Made by a program: the position numbers and the translations under genes. The notes beneath the pieces are model-generated. The model did no database searches. It saw only the letters and a list, made by a program, of their open reading frames with translations, and was not told the DNA's origin. From contig OX419759.1 of assembly GCA_948567375.1 (NCBI GenBank), forward strand, positions 9,516,744 through 9,580,743: a stretch of DNA of 64,000 bases, in the 5' to 3' direction. Each line of letters opens with the position of its first letter. Within the stretch, counting starts at the first letter, position 1. Shown here piece by piece: positions 21,049 to 33,500 of the stretch. The DNA is from Lunularia cruciata. Taxonomy: Eukaryota > Streptophyta > Marchantiopsida > Lunulariales > Lunulariaceae.

Positions 21049-23754
21049 GCATCCTTTGGGGTCGGCCAATCAGTAATGGCCTTAATCTTCTCCTCTTCCA
21101 TCTTGATCCCCTTTGATGAGATCTGATGACCCAAGAAGGTAACCTCCTTTTGCTAGAAGACACACTTTGACTTCTTGCAATAAAATTTCCATTGTTGTAG
21201 TCATCTTAGGACTTCTCGCACATGATTCATGTGTTTTGCCTCTATCTTACTATAGATTAAGATATCATCCAAGAACACCACCACTGACCAGTCTAATAGT
21301 CCTTCCAACACCCTATGCATCTGATCCATGAAAACTGCTAGAGCATTAGTGAGTCTGAAAGGTAGAACTCTCCACTCAAAATGCCCATACCTTGTGCAAA
21401 AATTGATCTTTTGCACGTCCTCTCCTTCAATAGGAATTTGCCAATAGCCGCTGCAAAGGTCTAGCTTGGAAAAGTAGCGTGCTCCACTTAGTTGATCAAG
21501 CAATTCATCGATCCAAGGCAAGGGATATGCATTCTTCACAGTTTGCTTATTGAGCCCACGGTAATCAATATAGAAACAAAATCCTCCATCCTTCTTTAGA
21601 ACAAATAGTACAGGTGCTCCCCAAGGAGAGGTACTATGTCATATGAAATCCTTCTCCAACAACTCTATAAGTGTTGTTTGCAACTCCTCCAACTTCTTTG
21701 GTGAGAGCCGATAGATGATAGATCGGTCTACTCATTGGAGTACTCCTTGGCAATAACTCAATCTTGAAGAACATACCTCAATCGGAGTGTAATCCCTTTG
21801 GTAGATCATCCAAAAACACGTTCGCAAACTCTTGAACTATCCCATAAACCATTGCTTGATGAGGCTCTTGGCCCTTCTCAGATTGCTCTTATGCAATCGG
21901 CTTGATCCACACCACAAAAATAGACTTATCTTCCTCCAAAGCTTGCTCTATGGTTGCTTCATTAACAAACTTCCCTTCTAGGGACTCATCTCTCTTCCAA
22001 GCTTGCTCTATGGTTGCCTTCTTGGCCAACTTCCTATCTTGGGACTCATCTCTCTTCCAGATTTGCTCTATGGCTACCTCCTCAACAAACTTCCCATCTT
22101 AGGACTGACTATTCTTAGATGTCTTACTCAGAAGTGCCCGACAACCTAATCGTAAATTCCTACCTTGGTGTAGTACTTGAATTTGGCATCGAGTCCAATC
22201 AAATTGAACCTTATGACATTCAAGCCAAGGTAGACCCAGAATGATATCATAGTGTAGAGGTACCACTACAAACCTCATACACTCCAAATACTCCTTCCCA
22301 ATCTTGAAGGTAATAGGATGTTGGCAGAACTCTTTCTACCATCAACCATCATCAAACTACTTCCAAACACTGGCTTGATAAGAATACCCAATTCCTTTAC
22401 TACTTGCATAAACATGCAATTCTCTAAACTTCTAGAATCAACCAAAATCCTACAACCCAAATTAGATATCATACCTTGCAAGCGAAGCAAACTTGCATAG
22501 GTCAAGCTTTCAATCCCATTGGAACTAATCAAGCTCCCAATAGGCGGCTCAAAATCTCCTACTGGGATTCTTTGTTCCCTTGATCATTCTATTCCACAAA
22601 CTCCATCTGGGCAACTTGTTGAGGTCACCCATTCCTAAGTGGACATTCAGTAATGCGATGTCCAACTTGGTGACAATAAAAGCAACCTTCATTTTGTCAC
22701 AATCTTTCTTTATCCGCTTTACCAAGTGGTCTCTATTGGATAACATCAATCTCTATTGGATAACATCAATCTCCATTGGTACCGGTTCTTCCACTTGTGC
22801 ATAGTGTGTTGGTAGGCTTTGTGTAGGTTGAGGTCAAGACCAAGTTATTGCAACCAAGGAATCAAAATGCTCAGCCAATTGCATGGCTTCTTTTATGTTT
22901 TGTGGCTCCTACATGGTCACCTCCAATTTGGTTTGTGACTTCAATCCTTGCACAAATCGATCCAGAACTTCACCTTCTTGGATATTTGGAATTTGCATGA
23001 TGATGTTTTGAAATTGTGTGATGTAGCTTCTTATTAAGCCAATTTGCTTCAACTCCACCAATTTATCTCGTGCGGCATGGGTGGCATTTATAGTTTGAAA
23101 TCAACCAAGTATTGCATCCTTGATTCTGCCCATGTCAAAATTGGTGCAACAATCTGTCGTTTAGCTCTCTCTACTCGGAATCGCCACCAAAGTTTTGCCA
23201 CGCCATCCAATTGGCTAGAAGCCAAGAGAATTTGTTTCTGCTCGTCTTGAAGATTGGTGGCTTCAAAGTAACATTTGCAGTCAAACACAAAATTCTCCAC
23301 CGTGCTTGGAAGATTTTTGCCTTCAAACACCTTGGGTTTTGGAAATCAAATGTGATCTTCTTCATCTCAAATCGGCGCTCTCTCTATAGGTTCTTGTCGT
23401 TGTTGGTCTTGTTCATCCAACAATTGAGTAAGATACTCAATTTGTTGTTGCATTGCAAGGATAACATTTGGTATTGCTGCCATCGCTACTACTCTATTCT
23501 ACTCCCCTCAATTTATTTAATTGATTAACACATAGATACAACACGTCCACCGTTCTCCATAAGTTACAACTGGAAGTATCAAGGGTTCCTCAAACACGGT
23601 GATCATATGTAGAAAATCATGCCCAAAGCGCGATATGATGAATTATGTGAAATGATGCTTTGGTAATATCTAGATATGAAAATCCCAATGGTGTGGTGGA
23701 AGTGGATTTGGTGGCCCATAAATTCCATCCATCCCATTCTTGCTCTAATACCAA
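21049..23754 (-). pseudogene. chromovirus copy A internal region, truncated (gag, PR, RT)
   Basis: Read on the minus strand behind the LTR at 23755-24179, a primer-site remnant (GCTCTAATACCA on plus, 23742-23753) comes first. Gag follows (23088-23330, with FVFDCKCYFEATNLQDEQKQ and LWWRF), then a zinc-finger remnant near 22680. The protease region (22275-22532) has an active site reading LVDSRS instead of DSG. Then come the three 20-residue linker repeats and reverse transcriptase (21201-21539, [18 protein letters not shown] and FLDDILIYS). Homology with the complete element stops at about 21049, at the end of RT. RNase H, integrase and the 3' LTR are missing. Confidence 0.8.
21935..22110 (-). 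repeat. three 60-bp in-frame linker repeats (copy A)
   Basis: AACTTCC..TCT(A/T)GGGACTCATC recurs at 60-bp spacing (21968, 22028, 22088 on plus). On the minus strand each unit encodes about 20 residues of the form ESQDGKF..KATIEQ.WKRD. The array lies between protease and reverse transcriptase. The same triple array is at 48238-48420 in the complete copy. Confidence 0.85.
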
Positions 23755-24179
23755 TGTAAAAGACCCAGACCAATGAGAGAAATAGGAGAATGGAAACTCA
23801 CATTGGGACACTTGAATGAGGGAAAACTCTAAATGCCTAGCATGAGCTATGGCTTTGGTATTTATAAGTAGCATACAAGGCCCTTGAGAAGCTTCTCAAG
23901 AAGCTTCCTTGAGCCGCTTTCTTATAGTGCAAGCCAAGTTAACTAGGAAGCTTCTCAAGAAGCTTCCTTCTAGAAGCCATCTACTTGGCGTGTAAGCTAA
24001 GCTAGTTAGAAGCTTTTAGAAGCTTCCTTCTAGAAGCTACCTGCTTGGAGCACAAGTTAACTAGTTGGGGAGCTTCCCAAGAAGCTTCCTAGATTCTTTT
24101 GGAATATTCTAGGCTAATTTGGCTTATTCTCTACTTTGTTAGCCTTACTAACTACATTGCTAAACTCCATATTGTTACA
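23755..24179 (-). mobile_element. chromovirus copy A 5' LTR
   Basis: It begins TGTAACAATATGGAG and ends TTTTACA on the minus strand, 425 bp, the same ends and length as the complete element's 5' LTR. TATA box TATAAATA lies at 23859-23866 (minus). A four-unit GAA/TTC element at 24009-24026 has one base changed from the perfect form in the complete copy. The LTR ends precisely where the plus-strand copy C begins. Confidence 0.85.
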
Positions 24180-27105
24180 AAGAGTCTCATCAAGCAATGG
24201 TTGATTAGATAGTTCAAGAGTTTGTGGACGTGTTTTTAAATAATCTGCCAAAGGGATTTCTCTCCGATTGTGGTATGCCCTTCAAGATTGAGTTATTGCC
24301 AAGCAGTATTCCAATGAGTAGACCAATCTATTGGCTCTCACCAAAGGAGTTAGAGGAGTTGCAAATAACACTTACGGAGTTGTTGGAGAAGGATTTCATA
24401 TGATATAGTACCTCTCCTTGGGGAGCACTTGTAGTATTTGTTCCAAAGAAGGATGGAAGGCTTTGTTTTTATATTGATTATCATGGGCTCAATAAGCAAA
24501 CAATGAAGAATGCATATTCCTTGCCTCGGGTTGATAACTTACTTGATCAATTGAGTGGAGCACGATACTCCTTCAAGTTAGATCTTCTCAGCAGCTATTG
24601 GCAACTCTCCATTGATAGCAAGGATGTGCAAAAGATTGCCTTTTGCACAAGGTATGGGCATTTTGAGTGGAGAGTTCTGCATTTTGAGTGGAGAGTTCTA
24701 CTTTTTGGACTCACTAATGCTCCAACAGTCTTCATGGATTGGATGCATCAGGTTTTGGATGGACTATTGGATTGCTATATGATGGTATTCTTGGATGATA
24801 TCTTAATTTATAGCAAGACAGAGTTAGAACATGTGAATCAAATACAAGAAGTCCTAAGATGACTATGATAGTGGAAATTTTACTTCAAAAAGTCAAAATG
24901 TACCTTTTGGCAAAAGGAAGTTATCTTCTTGGGTCACAAGATCTCATCAGAGGGGATCAAGATGGAAGAGGAGAACATCAATGCCATTATTGATTGGCCT
25001 ACTCCAAAGGATACTACAAAAGCATGGGCATTTAATGGATTGGCCAATTTTTATTGACAGTTCATCCATGATTATGCTCATGTGGCTACACTATTAATTG
25101 ATCTCTTGGGGAAGAACTCAAGCTTCTAGTAGACCACCAAGCACAAAGAATCATTCTAGAAGTTGAAACATATGGTGTCTTCAAGACCCATTCTTCAACC
25201 ATATGATCCTCAGTTACCTAGTATGTTGATTTTGATGCTTCTAACTTTGCCATTGGAGCCGTGTTGCAACAAGAATTTCTAGATGGTCTCCATCCCATTA
25301 CCTTTGTGTCTTGCCAACTAAATATAGCAAAAAGAAATTACTCTACTTGAGATTGGGAACAACTTGCAATGGTATATGCCACCAAGGTATGGAGGCATTA
25401 CCTCTTGGGGAAACAAGTGGTCATGCAAAGTGATCACAAACCATTATTGCAAACCTTACATTTGGAACACATGAAGAGTCTATATCATCAATGGGAGGAG
25501 CAACTCCAATTTTTTGACATTGAACATGAATACAAACCAGGTTGGTTCCATGTCATCCCTGATGCTCTATCACAATAACTTGATTTGAAGTCTCTTCCTC
25601 TCATCACAATGGCAATTACGATGGTGTTAATTGACTACAAGGTCCAAAACAAGTTTTGGTCAACTCTACAACAAGATCCCCTCTTCCAAGTGGTACATGG
25701 TCATTTTGCAACATGTAACAAGGAGTTCAACACCTTTTCCTTCAAGGAAGGCCTTCTATTCCATGAGGACCAAATCTATGTTCCAACCAAAGGTGATCTT
25801 CAACTTGTGCGCCTTCAAGAAGCCCATGATTTACTAATTGCTGATCACATGGGTGTAGACATAATCTTGGGTACCCTCCAATGCCAATGGTGGTGGCCCA
25901 ACATGGCACAAGATGTTTGGGAGTTTTTCCGATCTTGTGAGAGTTGCCAATGCAACAAGGCCAATAACCAAGAATTGAGTGGACTCCTTCAACCACTCCC
26001 CATTTCATCTACTTGTTGGGAACATATGAGCTTAGTTCTCATCACCTACTTGTCCAAGACAAAGCAAGGTCACACAAAAATTGTGGTGTTTGTGGATAAG
26101 CTTAGTAAGCAAGTCCATTTGGCACCAACAATTGATATTGTGGATACTTTAACCTTGGCATAGATCTACTTCAACAATGTATTCAAGCATCATGGGATAC
26201 CGCGTGTACTCATCTCTAACCGTGATCCTTACTTCACTAGAAAGTTTTGGCAAACACTCTTCCAAATACTCAAGACCAAGATTGCTTTGTCCATGACCTA
26301 TCATCCTCAAATTGATAAACAAAGTGAATGTGAAAATTGCACCTTGGAAGATATGTTTTGTACCTTTATCAACATTCACCATAACAACTGAGATGAATAT
26401 ATTGCAGTTGTGGAGTTTGCATATAATAATTCTAAACAAACAAGCAATGGATTCTCTCCTTTCTTTCTTAATTTTGGCCAAGATCCACTTGTTCTAGATT
26501 CCCTTCTTGCTCCTCTTCCATATCATGTCCCTCATACTTCCACCATCTTGACCACCATCTCCCAATCTCTCCAAAAAGCCAAATCTCATCTCCTTGTTGC
26601 TTAGAATTGGTAGAAACAATATGCAGATCACTATTGTCATGATCTCAACTTTCAAGTTGGTGATAAGGTCATCTAATAACCTCCCTCTCCCACTTGATAA
26701 CCAATTTCATAAACTTTCCCTTAATTGGATAGAGCCTTTTGATGTCACCTAAATTGTCTCTCTTGTTGCTTATTGACATGCCTTGCCTTGTCATATGCAC
26801 ATCCATCTTGTCTTTCATGTTTCCAAGTTGAAACCCTTTGTTCATAACCCATCTTCTTTTTCCTCTTGAGTCCAACCTCTTCCTCCTCCTCCTCCTCCTG
26901 TCCCTATCAATGATCATGAGGAATAGAAGTTGATTGTATCCTTACGCGCCAACAACATATGGAATATAAGGTCCTTTGAAAAGGGTATCCCCTTCAAGAT
27001 ACCACATGGGAACCTCTTTCTCATCTCCAAAATGCACAATTGGCCATCCAGGAGTTTGAAGCTTCATTGGCAATGAGGACATCACCAACTAACAGTGGAG
27101 GAATA
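24180..27105 (+). pseudogene. chromovirus copy C internal region (RT, RNase H, integrase, partial chromodomain)
   Basis: It starts abruptly at AAGAGTCTCATCAAGCAATG, matching 48472 of the complete element; LTR, gag and protease are absent. Reverse transcriptase follows (24503-24862, FLDDILIYS near 24789), with a small 24-bp duplication giving HFEWRVL twice. RNase H is at 25369-25578 (VMQSDHKPLL). In the integrase (25585-26640) the HHCC zinc site is intact (EAHDLL..DHMG and CESCQCN). The core motifs read FVDKLSK, SNRDPYF (catalytic Asp to Asn) and YHPQIDKQSECEN. A chromodomain remnant follows near 26970-27040 (QQHMEYKVL and TTWEPLS). Stops are scattered, so it is not functional. Confidence 0.85.
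26878..26902 (+). repeat. CTC microsatellite
   Basis: A short run of CTC triplets lies in the integrase C-terminal linker of copy C. The complete copy has CTTCTCCCCC-like sequence at this place, so the run expanded in this copy. Confidence 0.7.
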
Positions 27106-27473
27106 TGTAACAATATGGAGTTTAGCAACAAAGTTAGTTAGGCCCAATGAAGTAGCAAATAGGGCAATTTAGCTTGGAATATTCTAGAAATATCTATGAA
27201 GCTTCTTGGGAAGCTTCTTAACTAGCTTAGATTGCATCCCAAGTAGGTAGCTTCTAACTAAGTTGGCTTGCATGCCAAGCAAATAGCTTCTAGAAGGAAG
27301 CTTCTTGAGAAACTTCCAAATTAACTTGGCTTGCAGTCTAAGAAAGAGCCTTGTATGCTCCCTATAAATACCAAAGCCAAAGCTCATGCTAGGCATTTGG
27401 AGTTTTTCTTGTTCAAGTGTTCCAATGTGAGCTTCCATTCTCCTATTTCTCTCCTTGGTCTTGGTCTTTTACA
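27106..27473 (+). mobile_element. chromovirus copy C 3' LTR
   Basis: It starts TGTAACAATATGGAG directly after a purine-rich AACAGTGGAGGAATA, and ends TTTTACA. At 368 bp it is shorter than the 413-425 bp copies. The missing part includes the four-unit GAA/TTC element, although other GAA/TTC pairs and the CTATAAATACC TATA region remain. Confidence 0.85.
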
Positions 27474-27599
27474 AATATGACCAAGTACCATAGGCTCAAT
27501 AGTACAAGGAAAAGAAATGTGCTTTTCTTTCTACTCTTCATTCATTGCAAGAACCTTCAACTCACAAGGAGGCATTATAGGACTAGATGTTGACTATTG

Positions 27600-28759
27600 G
27601 CTAGTTTTTATTTTTGCTAAGTTACAAAATACGGTAACAATATGAGCACGGAAACTTGGATCATTAGTTTGTAAATCCATTCTTGTTGGATGTTATTTGG
27701 TGTTTAAAATCAAAGCATCTTATGATTGTCATATCCACAAGTATAAAACCCATTTGGTGGCTGAAGGATTTATGCGAATACTTGGAATCGACTATAATGA
27801 GATTTTCTCTCCAAATTTAAACTTCATTCTATTCCAATTTTGTTTGCCATAGCAATACACTTCAAATTGGAGTTACATCAACTTGATGTTATTTTTGCTT
27901 TTCTTTACAAGAAACTACATGAATAAATCTGCATGGTTCTTCCTAAAAAGGCTTGAAGGTGTTCAATTCTAATATAATCTACCTTCTTCATAGATCTATT
28001 TATGGCTTGAACCAATTAGCAAGTATGTGAAATGAAAGATTCTATTATGCTTTTTTGACATTGGTTTTATCAATTCTTTGGTTGATAATATCTATGTTCT
28101 ACGCAAAGCTTCAAAATTTTTGGTTTTAGGCTTACAAATATTAAATATAATCTTGGCTACCTCCAATATTTCTTTACTCCATACTATTAAACACTAACTT
28201 AGTCAAGAGTTCCAAATGATCAGTGTAGGTGAATCCTACCGTATCCTTGGAATGCATCTTTGGCAAGATAGAAAATAAGGTTTGCTTAAGATTAATCAAA
28301 CTAGTTACTCCCATAATAAGCTAGAATAATTCAATTAGTTGCATTGTAAACTTATCTCTACTCTTGTTGCTCATTTTTGTGACCTTAATACCAATAATAC
28401 CAATAAATCATCCTCTACTCAAGACAAAATTAACTATATGACCGCAATTCCTTATCAAAATGCTATTAGTATTTAAATGTGGGATTTAGTTTTTTTAGGC
28501 CTAACATTTCTTCTCAAATTAATATTGTTGCACAATTTATGTCCAACCTTGGACTTGCACACTAAATTTGCTACTTGTAAGGTAGTTTGAATATTGTACT
28601 CTTGCCCAGATTCCTTGTTACACTTTCAATGATTTCTAATTTAGCTTATGGTCATAATGTGGAATCTTGCAAGTTTACCAATAGATTTTGCTTCCTCCTT
28701 ACAAAAGGAGCAAAAATCTAAGTAAGAATAGACTTTTGAGCAAGTAAGGAGCCAAATTT
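27600..28759 (+). pseudogene. second Ty1/copia relic: reverse transcriptase
   Basis: Decayed copia motifs appear in order with stops: CKSILVGCYLVFKIKAS; KYKTHLVAEGFMRILGIDYN (about 27740); LELHQLDVIFAFLYKKLHE (about 27860); QEFQMISVGESYRILGMHLW (about 28210); and the start of RNase H ending in ASKEPN (about 28740). The reading continues after the inserted LTR at 28760-29103. Confidence 0.65.
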
Positions 28760-29103
28760 TGTTTATAATAATACAAAGTTATGAAAAGCTAAAAATATCT
28801 ACAAGAAGGTAGAACTAGCATACATTTAAGAAATGTAAGAAAGTTCTAGAAGCATCCATAAAGCTTCTTGACCAAAAGCTTCTACAAACTTCCAAAGGAT
28901 TAAATAGCTTTTCCACAAGTAAAGAACTAGCTTAGCTTGTACTCCAAGAAAGAAAACTTCTTTGGAAGCTTCATTTCAAGACTTGTACTTTGTTTACATT
29001 TAAATACCAAAGCTCAAGCTCAATCTAGCCATTTAGAGTTTCCCTTAGTTGAGAGTTTCAGTTTGATATTCCATTATCCTACTTCTTTCCTTGGTTTGTT
29101 ACA
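28760..29103 (+). mobile_element. diverged chromovirus LTR inserted in copia RNase H
   Basis: It begins TGTTTATAATAATACAAAG and ends TTTGTTACA. Between these it follows the chromovirus LTR order: TTCTAGAAGC, CTTGGAAGCTTC-like pairs, AAATACCAAAGCTCAAGCTC, TTTAGAGTTTCCCT and CCTACTTCTTTCCTTGG. It is strongly diverged. Copia RNase H reads ASKEPN before it and LSNIEVEYIAL after it, so it is a later solo insertion. The flank is a T run, so a target duplication cannot be judged. Confidence 0.7.
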
Positions 29104-29420
29104 TTTTTTTTATCCAATATTGAAGTTGAGTACATAGCTTTAACTAAAGCTATCATTAAAGCAATTTGGATCAAGAATTTGCTATTAGATATTGGTTATC
29201 TTAAGAAGACAATAAGGATCATATGGCATTTGATATCTCTTGTAAAACCAAAACTAGGTCTTCTTCTTAAAAAAATACTATTATGTCTACCATAGATAGA
29301 CCTCCTCCATTCTATGCACCAAGTAAGATGGGTGAGTCAACAAACACTTTTTGTTAGCATGGTTGGGTTTGCCACAACTAGTGCACTAGATGTTTGGGTG
29401 AGAATACTAAGGAAGCTTCT
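29104..29420 (+). pseudogene. second Ty1/copia relic: RNase H end
   Basis: LSNIEVEYIALTKAIIKAIW followed by IKNLLLDIGYL is the typical copia RNase H segment in which E-A-E-Y is conserved. It resumes the frame cut by the LTR at 28760-29103. The remainder, towards the KHID motif, is frameshifted and fades by about 29420. Confidence 0.65.
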
Positions 29421-30540
29421 TCCTCTCCTTTTTTCCAACCATCTACACTTTGAAATTATCAAAATCCCAAATAAGCTCCTCCAACTGTGAGTCTAATTTT
29501 GTAATTGTCTTTGGGTTGGAGGTAATCTTTGACTTTCTCTAGCACCTCATTTTGTATCTCCTTTCTTTCTCATCATTCAAAGAAGACAACTCCAACAAAG
29601 AGGTATTCTTTTTGAACTCAATGAAGATGAAGGTAAACTTTAGGATGATTTTCTCTTAGCTTTCAACTTCCATCTCCATCAATCATGTGATTGATGGTAT
29701 TTCCCAAAAGGATTTAACTGTGAAACTTTATATAACTTTCTAGATTTTAACAATTTTGCCAAGATGTCATGCTCTTGTTCCTTAGCAAAGACTTGTATAT
29801 TAGGAGACAAGCCACCCAAAAGCCAAGATACTACTTATGCAATTAAATAGCCCAAAGTATTGGCTTATCTTGGAGCTCTATTCAAGAGACCTATAACCAT
29901 TTGGTTTTATTCCCACAATTTTTTCTTCTTCCTCCACTCCATATTATTGAATTTAGCAAGCACATTTGCTTTATAGTCCAACTTCCTAAAGTGCTCCAAA
30001 AATCCTCTCTTAACAATAGACCAATCTGCCACAATTGCCAAGGTGTGGTTAGCATGGGTGAAAGGTTCATGCCATCTTCTACATTAGATTGGGAAATACA
30101 TGCAAATATTTTTCCTTTAATTCCTCCTTATATGCAACATAAATTGCCTCAAACTCCTTTAAGAATGCACCGTGGTCTTTGTCCCCATCTTGCCTTAAAA
30201 ATTTTTTAAGTCCTATTGTGTGAATGGGGCTAGATTTTCCATGAAGATTTTGGATGGAAGATGTAAAGTGATAGGGAGTTGAAACAAATTTGTAGTCTAG
30301 GAGTGAATTTTACTCCAAACTAATGGTAATTCCTTCTTTTGAAGGAATCTTCTTGTCTTTGGATAGGGGATTTCCTTCATTGACTTGGTTTGATTTGCAT
30401 TGCTTTTCTTCAAGTGGTGGATTATCATTCTTTTGGTATAAAGGACTTTTCCAAATATCATCCAAATTCTCTTTGGGTTTCTCTACAAGTGGTTTATTTG
30501 TAATCGGAATAGGAGAGAAGTCTACTTGGAGTAACAATCA
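29421..30540 (-). pseudogene. possible retroelement gag-like relic
   Basis: On the minus strand, conceptual translation from about 30200 down to 29700 gives WSIVKRGFLEHFRKLDYKAN, then LGGLSPNIQVFAKEQEHDIL. This resembles a capsid-type pattern (W..K..FL..F, then a glycine-rich hydrophobic turn). An upstream frame at 30310-30537 is lysine- and proline-rich. I cannot assign a family; it could be gag of an element not otherwise in this window. Confidence 0.3.
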
Positions 30541-33500
30541 AAATGCTTGACTTTTGCAACTACATGTGCAAGTAATAAGCTTCTTCCTTGAAAAACTCTA
30601 AAGAAATTTTTTCTTTGATCAGCTCTTGTAGGAAATGGATTTCTTTTGAAGATGATGTGATTGCATTTTGTTGCAATGAGTGTACTTGTCTATGAGCTTG
30701 AAATTCAAGACCTCCCAAAGTTGTCCAAAGATCTTCCACACTTTCTACTTCTTTTCTTGATCAAATTGAACAAGGGCTTTGCCAATTTCTTCCAATATAT
30801 GTTTATTAAATGCTTCATAATCTTCTTTCTCCTTTTGAAGGGCTAATTTTTTTGTAACTTGTTCTCTATTCAAGTGTACTTCTTTAGTAGCTCCTTAAAT
30901 TGATAAGAACAATCAAAATTGTCAAGTGCAATGCTTTCTCCTAAAATTCATTTCTACACTTACAAGGGCTCTTTGTATCTAGCCACTTGTGAGAAATGCA
31001 TCTCCAGCCGTGGTACTCTAACTTTTGCTATGTAGCAACTAAAAAAACAGAAAATTGTAGGATTGTGGTCAATATTAGGTCATTCCCACAAAGATATGAC
31101 TCAAAAGGGCTACATGAAAAGGAAATGTCACTAGTGAGTCCATCATGGTTACATATTTGACCCCTTCGATATAAAACACACCACAAAGAGAGTAGAATCA
31201 CCAAGAAGGCACTATGTACAAAAGAATAACCAAAAATAACTGACCTATAGCATATGAATAAGGTATCTTGAAAGATATCAAATCTCTTGAAGGTACTCCA
31301 AAGGTTTATGTTTGATTCTTTGAGAAGGTACAAACACTTTGAAGACTCTATCAAATGTCTCTACAAAGGTTTGTTATGTCTTTCCTATTCAAAAGGTGTC
31401 GTCTTTGGGTTAGCTTGATTTCACTAAAAAATTTCCAATTTGTAAAAATAGGTATGCAAATAGTACAAAAAGCAACAATACATAACCTACTAAATATTTC
31501 AAGATGTTTTCATCACCTCCTTAATTTCAACCAAGGATCAAATACACAAGAAGAAATCAATCTCTATGAAGAATGAACCCCAATGAACACCAAGACTATA
31601 TCCTTTCCATTGGGAACTGAGAGATGATGAAGAGCAAAACTTTTTCACTTATTTACCTTGTAAATACTACCTACTTGGCACTTCAAGTACCATGCTTAAA
31701 TAGTTGGGTGAATCAAGAGTTACAAAAACTACCAAATTGTCTAATGCCCAAGACCTAAGTTGGGTACATAGATAATTACCAACTACCATCAATGCTAACC
31801 TATCCAAAAAGAAAGTGGTTGTAACTTCCCAACTTCTTGTTCAATTGACTATATTGATTCTAAATCATCAATGCAATGTCAAATTGTTGTCTAGTATCAG
31901 GCAATGTAAATCTTAAACTCTCCTTAATTTCTATGAAGTTCCTATCTAATCTAACACACTAGTCTATTGCATATTATAATTACTATTTATACAATGGTAG
32001 ATGATGCTTTATACAAATTATCTTCAATTCTTGAATTTTGTTCTTCATCACAAATAGCTCCACAAATTCTTATAACACGTGCATCATGGTAGTGCAGACA
32101 CTTCTCTTTATGTTTTTCTTCCTCCTCTTACTAACATCATTCACAATTAGTTGCACCATGACCTCCCTCTCTTGTTGTCACCAACATGCAAAATTCTTTC
32201 TCTTTCTCCACTAGGTTGGAGGTTTCCTCTATAATCACTTGTACTTCTCTTAATTGCTTTAGTTCCCAACAAGTTGTTCTAGGTACTCTTTTAGTTGTGC
32301 CTTTGCCTCTGATTTTCTACAATCTCTTTTATTGCTCTTATAATCAAAGGCTTGTCTCATTCAGGTAGGCCAAGAAAGATTCTTTATATGGAGTCTTTCT
32401 TTTCTATATAAGAAAACTCTCTACATTTCACTTTTCAACCTTCATTTCCAATGTAGATAGCTTTGTAGTTGCTTCAAACTTTTTATGAACTAACAATTTG
32501 TATAATATGGCAAGAGCATCTTGCAACTTCTTGATCTTCTTTTCCTTTGGCACTTGGTCATTGATTTATCAAGATTATTGGCTTTCAATTCCTCTAAATT
32601 TTTTTTATTGCAATCTCCCATTCCACTCACACTCAATGTTTGTTCTATATGTGCAAGATCTTTGACTTAAATGTTTTCATAATCAAATGTTGGTACTCTA
32701 ATTGATAATGCAGACTTTGTACTATTGAAGCATAATTATAGACTTTTTTATCCTCTTATACATTAGAAGATACTAATATACCACTTTCATAAGAGGAGTC
32801 AATAGATCAGTGATGAAGTTGTAGCCAAGCTTCATGGCTACAACTTCATCATCAGTCAAACTCACAACTCAAAGAGAAAAGTACTCAAATGCTCATGCAT
32901 TCTTGTCAAGGTGACCATGAACTTTTCTTCTTTCCTATTTCCTTCTTCCCTTGAAAAGATAGGTATATATACTAGTTGGCCAACTACCTCCATCATCGGT
33001 ATTTCTTCTCCCAAAGTTCTTCATCTTACTCTTTCTTGTCTTTGTATTCAAATTAAATTTTAAATATCTCTTCAAATCCTTCCTCGGCATCTTCTTCTTT
33101 TTCATCTCATTTTTCTTCTTCCTTGTCATCATCCAACTTCACAATAATTATAACCTTTTCTTCTTTGACAAGCTTGATGGTGTCTTCTTAGATGAGGTTT
33201 TAACACGTCAAGGTCTCTTTGTGTTGTGCTTGATGGATGACATGAATTATCTTTTACATGTGAATAAGGTGTTTGCTTGTTTCTTCTTCTTTAGTTGCTC
33301 CATTCCATCCACATTGGTCAAGAAGTACAAACTTGGGTAATAGTGCCCTTTTGATATGCCTTTATTGTTTTTTGAGAGTAATCTTATCTTGATATAGAAA
33401 TGAATATGAATGATATGATGTAATAAGGTCTCGGACCTTCAAAAGTACTCATCATTTGTTTCATATGTGTTGAGAAGGTCTTTTCTCAAATTAATCTAGT

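Noticed and set aside
24503-24862. 119-codon open RT frame as a functional gene
   Set aside because: Stops lie on both sides, and the upstream part of the element is missing; it is one segment of relic copy C.
32935-33132. lysine-rich minus ORF as a nuclear protein
   Set aside because: The composition comes from a TTC/CTT-rich stretch; there is no start context, domain or continuation.
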